Shown here piece after piece: positions 1 to 6,925 of a stretch of DNA of 7,224 bases. Each line of letters starts with the position of its first letter. The first letter of the stretch is position 1. Both the position numbers and the translations under genes were made by a program. The notes beneath the pieces were generated by a model. That model was not told the origin of the DNA, did no database searches, and saw nothing but the letters and a program-made list of their open reading frames with translations. The stretch covers positions 1-7,224 of the forward strand of contig JAISKW010000038.1 in the NCBI GenBank assembly GCA_031260775.1. Reading direction: 5' to 3'. Origin of the DNA: Christensenellaceae bacterium. GTDB taxonomy: Bacteria > Bacillota > Clostridia > Christensenellales > DTU072.

Positions 1-66
1 ACCGTGCGGGATATAATTAAAAATCAAGGGCTCTCCTCGTTCTACGGTGTTTTCGATAAAAATTAG
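1..66 (+). CDS. Possible C-terminal end of an upstream gene (partial, unrecognised)
   Basis: Frame 1 is open from the window edge to a TAG at 64-66 and would encode a 21-residue tail ending SSFYGVFDKN. The other two plus frames close within 20 bases. The residue mix is protein-like, but 21 open codons are easily reached by chance, so this is weak evidence. Clostridial exporters like the next gene are often the second of a heterodimeric pair, which would predict an ABC partner upstream. This tail does not resemble an ABC C-terminus that I recognise, so I do not assign it to one. Confidence 0.28.
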   Translation, partial: TVRDIIKNQGLSSFYGVFDKN

Positions 67-122
67 GACGGAAGAATCTTGCGTGATTTCCCGATGAACA
101 GTGCAGTCGTGAAATTTAATTA

Positions 123-151
123 TTGCCCGTCCGAAAAAATTCAATTAATAT
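123..151 (+). promoter_or_regulatory. Candidate sigma-A-type promoter for the ABC exporter
   Basis: TTGCCC (123-128) and TAATAT (146-151) are 17 bp apart and each matches four of six consensus bases. They would start transcription near 158 and give a leader of about 25 bases. A second pair, TTGTTT (154-159) and TATAGT (177-182), also has 17-bp spacing, but its start would fall inside the annotated gene. In AT-rich DNA such matches arise by chance, and the gene could instead be read through from upstream. Confidence 0.25.
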
Positions 152-183
152 GCTTGTTTTCGGGTTTATAGTAAAATATAGTA

Positions 184-2142
184 ATGGCAAACTCGGAAGA
201 AATTGTTGCGGATAAGTCGCCGAATTCCGCAAAGGATAACGATTCGTCAAACGGCGTGTTTCCGATGCAAAAGGCGTCCTTTAACAAGGATACCTTCAAA
301 TCGCTCATCCGTCTTTTGAAATATTCGTCGTCGTTTAAGGGGCAATTTATTATCGTAATCATTATGGTCGCGCTCTCTACCGTGAGCGGCGTTGCGGCTA
401 CCTATATGATTAAGGAAATGTTTACCGCAATCCTCGGCGTTCGCGACGGGCTTTTCGAAATTTCCCGTTTCATCACCGCGCTGATTTCGATAATTGCAAT
501 ATACTTTTCGGGGACAATGGCGCAGTTCGTTTACACGCAATGCCTTGCAAATATCGCACCGGGCATTATGCGCAAGCTCCGCGACGATATGTTCATTCAT
601 ATGCAAAAGCTGCCGGTTGACTACTACGCAAAGCACCAACACGGCGAGCTTATGTCCTTGTACTCGAACGATACCGAAGCCGTGCGCGAAATGCTCTCGC
701 AAAGCATCCCTCAGTACCTTTCGGCGATATTCACTTTAACGGGCGCAATGATTATGCTGTTCGTTTTGAGCTGGCAGCTCGCGTTAATCGTACTCGGAAT
801 GCTGTTCGTTATGATAGCGGCGGTAATACTCCTCGGCAAATTTTCGGGCAAGCAGTTCGTAGCGCAGCAACGGTTTTTGGGCGACGCTAACGCTTTTATT
901 GAAGAATACATCACCGGAGCGAGAGTCGTAAAGGTCTTTTCGCGTGAGGATATTGTATCCTCCGAATTCGCCGTCAGAAACGAAGAACTCCGTAAAGCAT
1001 CATACAAAGCGAACGGCTGCGCGAACATCACGATGCCCGTTTTAAACAACTTAGCGTATTTTACATATACGCTTGTCGCGCTTGTCGGCGCGCTGCTCAC
1101 AATGAACGGCACGTTCGGCGCAACGGCAAACGGAATCGCGATTATGGCGGTGTTCCTCCCGGCGGCAAGGCAGTTTACTATGCCTTTAGGCAACGTCGCG
1201 CAGCAAATGAACGCCATTTTAATGGCATCGGCAGGAGCGGAGCGCATCTTCAAACTTTTGGACGAAACGGTTGAAGTCGATAACGGCTACGTAACGCTTG
1301 TCAATGTGAATTATAACGAAAACGGTTCGCTCACCGAGAGCGAAACCATAACCGGGCAATGGGCGTGGAAACACCCCCACGGTGACGGCACTCTGACTTA
1401 CACTCCGTTATCCGGCGACGTGCGCTTTTTCGACGTTGACTTTTCGTACGTGCCTGAAAAACCCGTTTTGCGGGGTATTTCGCTCTTTGCAAAACCGGGA
1501 CAAAAAATCGCGTTTGTCGGCTCAACCGGCGCGGGCAAGACGACGATTACTAACCTAATCAACCGCTTTTACGACATCGAGGACGGCAAAATCCGCTACG
1601 ACAACATAAATATCAACAAAATACACAAGGATTCTCTCCGCCGCTCGCTCGGAGTGGTTTTGCAGGATACGAACCTCTTTACCGATACCGTGCTTGAAAA
1701 TATCCGCTACGGTCGGCTTGAGGCAACGGACGAAGAATGCTACGCCGCGGCGAAACTCGCCGGCGCGGACGATTTTATACTGACCTTAAGCAAAGGATAC
1801 TCCACCGTTTTAACGGGCGGCGGCGCAAAGCTTTCGCAAGGTCAAAGGCAGTTGCTTTCAATCGCCCGTGCGGCGGTTGCGAACCCTCCCGTTTTAATTT
1901 TGGACGAGGCGACAAGCTCGGTCGATACCCATACCGAAAAGCTAATCGAAAAGGGTATGGACTCACTAATGAAAGGCAGAACGGTTTTCGTAATCGCGCA
2001 CCGCTTGTCAACCGTCCGTAACGCCGATGCAATCGTCGTTTTAGAGCAAGGCAGAATTGTTGAAAGAGGTACGCATAACGAGTTGCTTGAGCAAAAAGGC
2101 AGGTACTATAACCTCTATACCGGTGCATTCGAGCTGGAATAA
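184..2142 (+). CDS. ABC-type exporter, fused transmembrane and ATPase domains (MsbA/MdlB-like)
   Basis: A 652-residue half-transporter in the inner membrane that would use ATP to export an unknown substrate, often a drug, lipid or peptide in this family. About six membrane segments are visible near residues 54-75, 92-115, 178-196, 199-218, 287-307 and 311-332. The ATPase domain has Walker A GSTGAGKT (446-453), Q-loop Q494, signature LSQGQ (550-554, Gln for the usual second Gly), Walker B VLILDE (570-575) with catalytic E575, and H-loop H606, so it looks catalytically competent. An extra linker at about 362-412, containing GQWAWKHPHGDGT, separates the two halves. I recall this insert and the YTGAFELE tail from clostridial exporters, where such proteins usually pair with a second half-transporter; none is visible here. 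The polar N-terminus before residue 40 is not membrane-inserted. In-frame stops at 169-174 fix the upstream limit. ATG 184 has no Shine-Dalgarno, and Met28 (265) is a possible alternative start. Substrate unknown. Confidence 0.95.
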   Translation: MANSEEIVADKSPNSAKDNDSSNGVFPMQKASFNKDTFKSLIRLLKYSSSFKGQFIIVIIMVALSTVSGVAATYMIKEMFTAILGVRDGLFEISRFITALISIIAIYFSGTMAQFVYTQCLANIAPGIMRKLRDDMFIHMQKLPVDYYAKHQHGELMSLYSNDTEAVREMLSQSIPQYLSAIFTLTGAMIMLFVLSWQLALIVLGMLFVMIAAVILLGKFSGKQFVAQQRFLGDANAFIEEYITGARVVKVFSREDIVSSEFAVRNEELRKASYKANGCANITMPVLNNLAYFTYTLVALVGALLTMNGTFGATANGIAIMAVFLPAARQFTMPLGNVAQQMNAILMASAGAERIFKLLDETVEVDNGYVTLVNVNYNENGSLTESETITGQWAWKHPHGDGTLTYTPLSGDVRFFDVDFSYVPEKPVLRGISLFAKPGQKIAFVGSTGAGKTTITNLINRFYDIEDGKIRYDNININKIHKDSLRRSLGVVLQDTNLFTDTVLENIRYGRLEATDEECYAAAKLAGADDFILTLSKGYSTVLTGGGAKLSQGQRQLLSIARAAVANPPVLILDEATSSVDTHTEKLIEKGMDSLMKGRTVFVIAHRLSTVRNADAIVVLEQGRIVERGTHNELLEQKGRYYNLYTGAFELE

Positions 2143-2211
2143 TCTTCGGAGCGCGGACATTTTGTCACCCTGCGCGGAGCAGAGTTACAACAACGTTCAA
2201 ATATCTTAAAA
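2143..2211. other. Short spacer with a possible relic of a dispersed repeat
   Basis: This 69-bp gap between the exporter and ruvA has no terminator hairpin with a U-tract and no recognisable promoter, so ruvA may be read through from the exporter. The GC-rich left part contains GTCACCCTGCGCGGAGCAG (2164-2182), in which CTGC and GCAG can pair around five bases. CGGAGC occurs twice (2147 and 2175). The phrase resembles short intergenic repeats of the 'TGTCA-CCTGAGCGGAGCG' type seen scattered in many bacterial genomes; this is a resemblance only. The right part is AT-rich and lacks a Shine-Dalgarno before ruvA. Confidence 0.35.
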
Positions 2212-2802
2212 ATGTACGACTATATAAAAGGCAAATTAACCCAATTAAAAGCAAATCAAGCGACCGTTGAAGCAGGCGGACTCGGGTTTCTTTTGGCAAT
2301 AAGCGCGCTTACGGCTTCCAAACTCCCGGCGATAGATGCCGAATGCAAGATTTTTTGCGAATATTTCATTAAAGACGACCGCCCCGTTTTGTACGGCTTT
2401 TCGGACAAGGACGAACGGACGTTATTTAATTCTCTAATATCAGTATCGGGTGTCGGGGCGAAAACCGCGCTTGCCATTCTGTCGGGAATGCCTCTTTCAA
2501 AGCTTGTTTTGGCGATTGCTTCAAAGGACTCCAAAACGATTTCAAAAGTAAAAGGAGTGGGTAAAAAGACCGCCGAACGCATAATTTTGGAACTTTCGGA
2601 ACGGGTTGCAACGCAGGCGCAGGAAGACGATTCGAGCTTCTCCGTATTTGAAACAAATCCGTCCGATTCGTCAATAATAAACGATGCTGTAGCCGCGCTT
2701 AAGGCGTTAGGAATTTCGCAATCCGACGCATACAAGGCTGTTTCGCAAGCAAAGGGCGACACCGTTGAGGTGTTAATCGCAAGCGCGCTTAAATTTATAT
2801 AA
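2212..2802 (+). CDS. ruvA: Holliday junction branch-migration protein RuvA
   Basis: RuvA binds four-way Holliday junctions as a tetramer and loads the RuvB motor for branch migration during recombination and repair. The 196 residues match the family length (about 200). Domain I (1-62, OB fold) opens with MYDYIKG and carries the acidic-pin pair D55-D56 just before LYGF. Domain II has two helix-hairpin-helix motifs, SGVGAKTA (79-86) and KVKGVGKKTAERI (112-124). A polar, acidic linker (about 134-152) leads to the C-terminal RuvB-binding domain (about 154-196). The frame is open further upstream, but ATG 2212 gives the usual family N-terminus. No Shine-Dalgarno is visible. The TAA stop overlaps the uvrA ATG by one base, suggesting translational coupling. 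ruvB, which often follows ruvA, is not adjacent, and ruvC is not in the window. Confidence 0.97.
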   Translation: MYDYIKGKLTQLKANQATVEAGGLGFLLAISALTASKLPAIDAECKIFCEYFIKDDRPVLYGFSDKDERTLFNSLISVSGVGAKTALAILSGMPLSKLVLAIASKDSKTISKVKGVGKKTAERIILELSERVATQAQEDDSSFSVFETNPSDSSIINDAVAALKALGISQSDAYKAVSQAKGDTVEVLIASALKFI

Positions 2803-5621
2803 TGATTGACCATATCTACATCAAGGGGGCGCGCGAAAACAACCTTAAAAACATAGATGTCACGATTCCGCGAGACAAACTTATAGTTTTTACGGGCGTT
2901 TCGGGCAGCGGAAAATCCTCGCTTGCGTTCGACACGCTGTTTGCCGAGGGGCAACGCCGCTATATCGAAAGCTTGTCCTCCTATGCCCGTATGTTCTTAG
3001 GGCAGGTTGAAAAACCGCAGGTTGACTACATCGAAGGGCTTTCGCCGGCGGTTTCGATTGACCAAAAAACCACAAGCAAAAATCCGCGCTCAACAGTCGG
3101 CACTGTCACCGAAATTTACGACTATCTGCGCCTTTTCTACGCGCATATCGGCGTGCCGCACTGCCCTATTTGCGGCAAGGAAATTAAAAGCGTAACAACC
3201 GACGAAATCACAACCATAATTTTATCACACCCCGAGGGCACAAAAATCATACTCGGCGCGCCGATTGCGAGGGGCAAAAAAGGCGAGTTCCAAAAAGAGT
3301 TCGCGCAGTTCAAAAAAAGCGGTTTCGTCCGTGTGCGCGTGGACGGCATAATTTACACGCTTGACGAGGACATCAAAATTGAGAAAAACAACAAGCACAA
3401 TATCGAGGTTATTGTCGACAGGCTCGTTATAAAAGAGGGCATCCGTTCGCGTTTAACCGACAGCTTGGAAACGGCATTAAAACTGACCGCCGGCAATGTT
3501 TGGATTGACTTCGACGGCAAAGAGGAGCAGTTCTCAACGACCTACGCCTGCCCCGATTGCGGAGTGACAATTCCGCATTTGGAGCCCCGAATGTTCTCGT
3601 TCAATGCCCCATTCGGGGCTTGTCCCGAATGCGGCGGCTTGGGCGTTAAGCGCGAAATCGACCCGAACAAGGTTGTAAAGCATCCGGAATTATCCTTAGC
3701 CAAGGGCGCAATTAAAGTCGGCGGATGGTCTATTATGGATATGTCCTCGCTCGCCTCGGGGCAAATCAGCGCGCTTTCAAAAAAGTATGGGTTTTCGATG
3801 GACACGCCCTACAAGGAACTTCCGCAAAAAATCAAAGACCTTGTTTTGTACGGCACGGGGCAGACCGAGCAACTTGCAATCGCATACAAATCGTCCTCGT
3901 TCAACGGCACTTACAATTCGAGCTTCGAGGGCATAATAAATACCCTTGACCGCCGCTACCGCGAAACGCAAAGCGACGGCGTAAAGTCCGATATCGAACG
4001 GTATATGACCGAAAAACCGTGCGAACGCTGCCGGGGGCAACGCCTAAAGGACGAAATTCTTGCCGTCACCGTTTCGGGCAAAAACATCAACGAGGTTTGC
4101 ACAATGCCCGTGCGCGACAGCTTTGCGTTCTTCAACTCATTAAATCTAACCGACCGTGAAATCGCCATTGCAAAACCCATTTTGAAGGAAATCGTGTCGC
4201 GCTTGAGCTTCCTTTTGAATGTCGGGCTATCGTATTTGACCCTCGCGCGCGCCTCAGCCTCGCTCTCGGGAGGAGAGAGCCAACGCATTCGTCTTGCCAC
4301 GCAAATCGGTTCGGGCTTGACCGGCGTTTTGTACATTTTGGACGAGCCGAGCATCGGCTTACATCAGCGCGACAACGGCAAATTATTAAACGCATTAAAA
4401 GACCTCCGCGACCTCGGTAACACGGTTATCGTCGTTGAACACGACGAGGAAACAATGCGTACCGCCGACTACATCGTTGATATCGGCGCGGGCGCGGGCG
4501 AAAACGGCGGTTACCTCGTCGCTTGCGGCTCGGTTCAAGATATTATTAATGCGGAAAAATCTATAACCGGCGCGTTCCTTTCGGGGCGGCGTAAAATCAA
4601 TCTCCCCGCTACTCGCCGCGTGCCCGACGGACGGTACTTAGAAATTATCGGCGCACGCCACAACAACCTTAAAAATATCACTGCGAATATTCCCGTAGGA
4701 CTCTTTACCGTAATAACCGGCGTTTCGGGCAGCGGCAAGTCCTCGCTCATAAACGGCGTCCTTTACCCGTTCCTCACAAACACCTTAAACGACAGCTTCG
4801 TGACCGAGGGCAAGTACGACGAAATCCGCGGAGTTGAATATTTCAACAAGATTATTTCAATCGACCAAAGCCCCATAGGGCGCACACCGCGCAGTAACCC
4901 TGCGACCTACATTGGGCTATTTACCTACATTAGGGAGCTATTCGCCCAAACTCAGGATGCCAAAGCGCGCGGATACACCGCTTCGCGCTTCTCCTTTAAT
5001 GTCACCGGCGGCAGGTGCGAAAAGTGTTCGGGCGACGGAAGCATCAAAATTGAAATGCACTTCCTCCCCGACGTTTTTATCCCTTGCGACGTGTGCAACG
5101 GCGCGCGCTACAACAAGGAAACCCTTGCCGTCAAGTACAAAGGCAAGTCCATTTCCGAAGTCCTTAACCTCACCGTTGACGAAAGCGTGGAGTTTTTCGA
5201 GCCGATTCCGCGCATACACGGTATGTGCAAGTGCTTGCAAGACGTCGGTTTAGGCTACATTCGCTTAGGGCAATCCGCAACGACCTTATCCGGCGGCGAG
5301 GCACAACGCGTCAAGCTTGCAAGCGAACTTCACAAGCGCGCAACCGGCAGCACAATTTATATTCTTGACGAGCCCACAACCGGTTTGCATTCCGCCGACA
5401 CCGAAAAACTCATTACGATGCTTCAACGACTCACCGACAACGGCAACACCGTTGTCGTTATCGAGCACAACCTTGACGTCATCAAAACCGCCGACTTCAT
5501 CATCGACCTTGGACCCGAGGGCGGTGACGGCGGCGGCTCTATTGTCGCTTGTGGCTCTCCCGAAATCATTGCCGCTTGCCCCGATAGCTATACGGGGCAA
5601 TTCCTCAAAAAGCTTTTATAA
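2802..5621 (+). CDS. uvrA: Excinuclease ABC subunit A (UvrA), DNA damage sensor
   Basis: UvrA is the ATP-dependent damage sensor of nucleotide excision repair. It acts as a dimer with UvrB, which then recruits the UvrC nuclease. The 939 residues are full length (E. coli 940). Both tandem ATPase halves are intact. Half one: Walker A GVSGSGKSS (32-40), Q88, LSGGE (488-492), ILDEP (512-516), H547. Half two: Walker A GVSGSGKSS (640-648), Q689, LSGGE (829-833), ILDEP (854-858), H889. Cysteine pairs for zinc modules lie at 121/124 with 407/410 (likely one site), 250/253 with 274/277, and 739/742 with 762/765. The last is the C-terminal zinc finger, next to the glycine-rich GGRCEKC region. The start at ATG 2802 overlaps the ruvA stop, has no Shine-Dalgarno, and gives the usual N-terminus leading to ARENNLKNI. 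uvrB and uvrC are absent from the window. Codons and motifs show no sign of decay. Confidence 0.98.
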   Translation: MIDHIYIKGARENNLKNIDVTIPRDKLIVFTGVSGSGKSSLAFDTLFAEGQRRYIESLSSYARMFLGQVEKPQVDYIEGLSPAVSIDQKTTSKNPRSTVGTVTEIYDYLRLFYAHIGVPHCPICGKEIKSVTTDEITTIILSHPEGTKIILGAPIARGKKGEFQKEFAQFKKSGFVRVRVDGIIYTLDEDIKIEKNNKHNIEVIVDRLVIKEGIRSRLTDSLETALKLTAGNVWIDFDGKEEQFSTTYACPDCGVTIPHLEPRMFSFNAPFGACPECGGLGVKREIDPNKVVKHPELSLAKGAIKVGGWSIMDMSSLASGQISALSKKYGFSMDTPYKELPQKIKDLVLYGTGQTEQLAIAYKSSSFNGTYNSSFEGIINTLDRRYRETQSDGVKSDIERYMTEKPCERCRGQRLKDEILAVTVSGKNINEVCTMPVRDSFAFFNSLNLTDREIAIAKPILKEIVSRLSFLLNVGLSYLTLARASASLSGGESQRIRLATQIGSGLTGVLYILDEPSIGLHQRDNGKLLNALKDLRDLGNTVIVVEHDEETMRTADYIVDIGAGAGENGGYLVACGSVQDIINAEKSITGAFLSGRRKINLPATRRVPDGRYLEIIGARHNNLKNITANIPVGLFTVITGVSGSGKSSLINGVLYPFLTNTLNDSFVTEGKYDEIRGVEYFNKIISIDQSPIGRTPRSNPATYIGLFTYIRELFAQTQDAKARGYTASRFSFNVTGGRCEKCSGDGSIKIEMHFLPDVFIPCDVCNGARYNKETLAVKYKGKSISEVLNLTVDESVEFFEPIPRIHGMCKCLQDVGLGYIRLGQSATTLSGGEAQRVKLASELHKRATGSTIYILDEPTTGLHSADTEKLITMLQRLTDNGNTVVVIEHNLDVIKTADFIIDLGPEGGDGGGSIVACGSPEIIAACPDSYTGQFLKKLL

Positions 5622-5638
5622 AATGTGAATTCCTTCGA

Positions 5639-5677
5639 GGAGGGGAAATGCTTTTCTGAGAAAAGCGTTTCCGCTTC
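5639..5677. terminator. Hairpin between convergent genes, probable bidirectional transcription end
   Basis: The arms GGAAATGCTTTTC (5644-5656) and GAAAAGCGTTTCC (5660-5672) form a 13-bp stem with one T-G wobble and a 3-base TGA loop. Beyond one G/G mismatch (5643/5673), GGAG (5639-5642) pairs with CTTC (5674-5677). The hairpin lies 17 bp after the uvrA stop and 8 bp from the stop of the opposing oxidoreductase gene, the expected place for a shared terminator. Neither strand has a clear U-tract directly after the stem, so it is not a textbook intrinsic terminator. It could instead block read-through or protect RNA 3' ends. Confidence 0.55.
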
Positions 5678-5685
5678 ACCGAATA

Positions 5686-6921
5686 TCAATCCCTAATAAT
5701 AACGGGGAGACCCGAAACGCGGCTCTTTTCCGCGCTGAAGCCGATTATGTGGCTTTCAAGTCCGTCCGAAACGTCCGCGCTCATATTGCCGCTGAACAGT
5801 CCTTTAATTAACAACGCATCGCCACCGCCGTGCATATCCTTGCTGTCCGCTTTAACGTTCACTTCCTTTTTACCGAACTCTCTTAGGATTATTTCATTTT
5901 TAAGCATATCCGCAACGACTTCGCCCTTAGTGCCGCGAACGCGCAACTCGCGATAACAGTCATGCGAAAACGCCGTCATGGTAAGCGAGGCATATACTCC
6001 GTTTTGGAACTCAATATCCACGGTTTGGTAGTCCACAACGGTGTTATCGCACGCGTAAACGCACCTGCCGAACTGCCCTTTATTAATCGCCTTAACGAGT
6101 TTTTCCTCCGTCACAACGCCGTCGGACATAAGGCGCGACTGCGGCCAACAATCCCATTTCCATTTTTTGAACGGGTCGCGAATGGCTTTCCAGCGGGCAA
6201 GATACAACTTTTCGGCATCGTATGGGCAAATATCTTTTGCCTTGCAACCGCCCGTACAAAACGCGGTTGCGCCCTGCGGAGCGTTTTCTTTTTTGAAATG
6301 CGTAAGCCGTCCTTTCGAGTAAACCTTTGTCGCTAAGCTATCGGCAAGCCACTTGATAATGTCTAAGTCGTGGCAGCATTTTGCGATAATCATCGGGGTA
6401 GACTCGTCCGCGTTGCGCCAATCGCCGCGCACAAAGCTGTGTGCTTGGTGCCAATAACCCACATTTTCCTTTTGCTCGATTGCCACAAGCTCGCCCAAAA
6501 CGCCGCTTTCGCAAAGTTCTTTGATTTTCTTAAAATACGCCGAATAGCGCAAAACATAGCAAACAAAAACCTTGCGCCCCGTTTGTTTTGAGGTGTTTAT
6601 GATGTTTTCGCAAGCCTCAAGCGTGTGCGCAATGGGCTTTTCAAGCAAAATATCGTAGCCGGCGCGCATCGCTTTAATTGCATGCTCCTCGTGGTCTTTG
6701 TCTTGCGTGCAAATAAAAATGTAACCGCTCGGGATTTTTTTAGTTAAAAACTCGTCAAACGACAAAAACAGCCTGTCATCGGGGAGGTTGTACAGGTTTT
6801 TTGCCGCTTTCAGCTTGTCTTGCGATATATCGATAACCGCCTCGAGTGTCGCGCCCTCTCTTTTTGCAAGCATAGCATAGTTGCGACCGCGCCCGCCGAA
6901 ACCCAAAATTGTGTAGTTCAT
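5686..6921 (-). CDS. Gfo/Idh/MocA-family NAD(P)-dependent oxidoreductase
   Basis: A 411-residue cytoplasmic dehydrogenase of the glucose-fructose oxidoreductase/inositol dehydrogenase/MocA family, which usually oxidises or reduces hydroxyls of sugars, inositols or derivatives. The N-terminal Rossmann domain has GFGGRG (7-12), and the acidic D31 at the end of the second strand suggests NAD rather than NADP (inference). CTQDKDH (71-77) and EKP (94-96, K95 probably catalytic) follow. In the C-terminal half, KCCHDLD (181-187) holds the likely catalytic H184. An insert carries three cysteines, C222-X3-C226-X5-C232, followed by PYDAEKLYL. I recall a similar Cys-rich, CPYSA-like segment in a subgroup of the family; its role is not known to me. 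The ATG at 6921 is 4 bp after the dCMP deaminase stop, so the two are probably cotranscribed. Only a weak purine run (AGAAAAA) precedes it. Substrate cannot be told from sequence. Confidence 0.9.
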   Translation of the reverse strand: MNYTILGFGGRGRNYAMLAKREGATLEAVIDISQDKLKAAKNLYNLPDDRLFLSFDEFLTKKIPSGYIFICTQDKDHEEHAIKAMRAGYDILLEKPIAHTLEACENIINTSKQTGRKVFVCYVLRYSAYFKKIKELCESGVLGELVAIEQKENVGYWHQAHSFVRGDWRNADESTPMIIAKCCHDLDIIKWLADSLATKVYSKGRLTHFKKENAPQGATAFCTGGCKAKDICPYDAEKLYLARWKAIRDPFKKWKWDCWPQSRLMSDGVVTEEKLVKAINKGQFGRCVYACDNTVVDYQTVDIEFQNGVYASLTMTAFSHDCYRELRVRGTKGEVVADMLKNEIILREFGKKEVNVKADSKDMHGGGDALLIKGLFSGNMSADVSDGLESHIIGFSAEKSRVSGLPVIIRD

Positions 6922-6925
6922 AAGG

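Noticed and set aside
66..132. Inverted repeat GGACGG (66-71) and CCGTCC (127-132) upstream of the exporter
   Set aside because: Only six bases per arm with a 55-base loop; too weak to call a structured leader, riboswitch or terminator.
247..702. A 151-codon open frame on the minus strand inside the ABC exporter
   Set aside because: It is fully antisense to the membrane domain, with no recognisable motif or conserved domain; a shadow of the real gene.
2256..2954. A 232-codon open frame on the minus strand across ruvA and the start of uvrA
   Set aside because: It lies opposite two unmistakable genes, crosses their junction and resembles no family I know. Codon bias in ruvA and uvrA keeps reverse-strand stops rare.
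2895..4735. An exact 17-bp direct repeat, GGCGTTTCGGGCAGCGG, at 2895-2911 and 4719-4735
   Set aside because: Both copies encode the Walker A motif GVSGSG of the two UvrA halves. It reflects the family's internal duplication and similar codon choice, not a mobile or recombining repeat.
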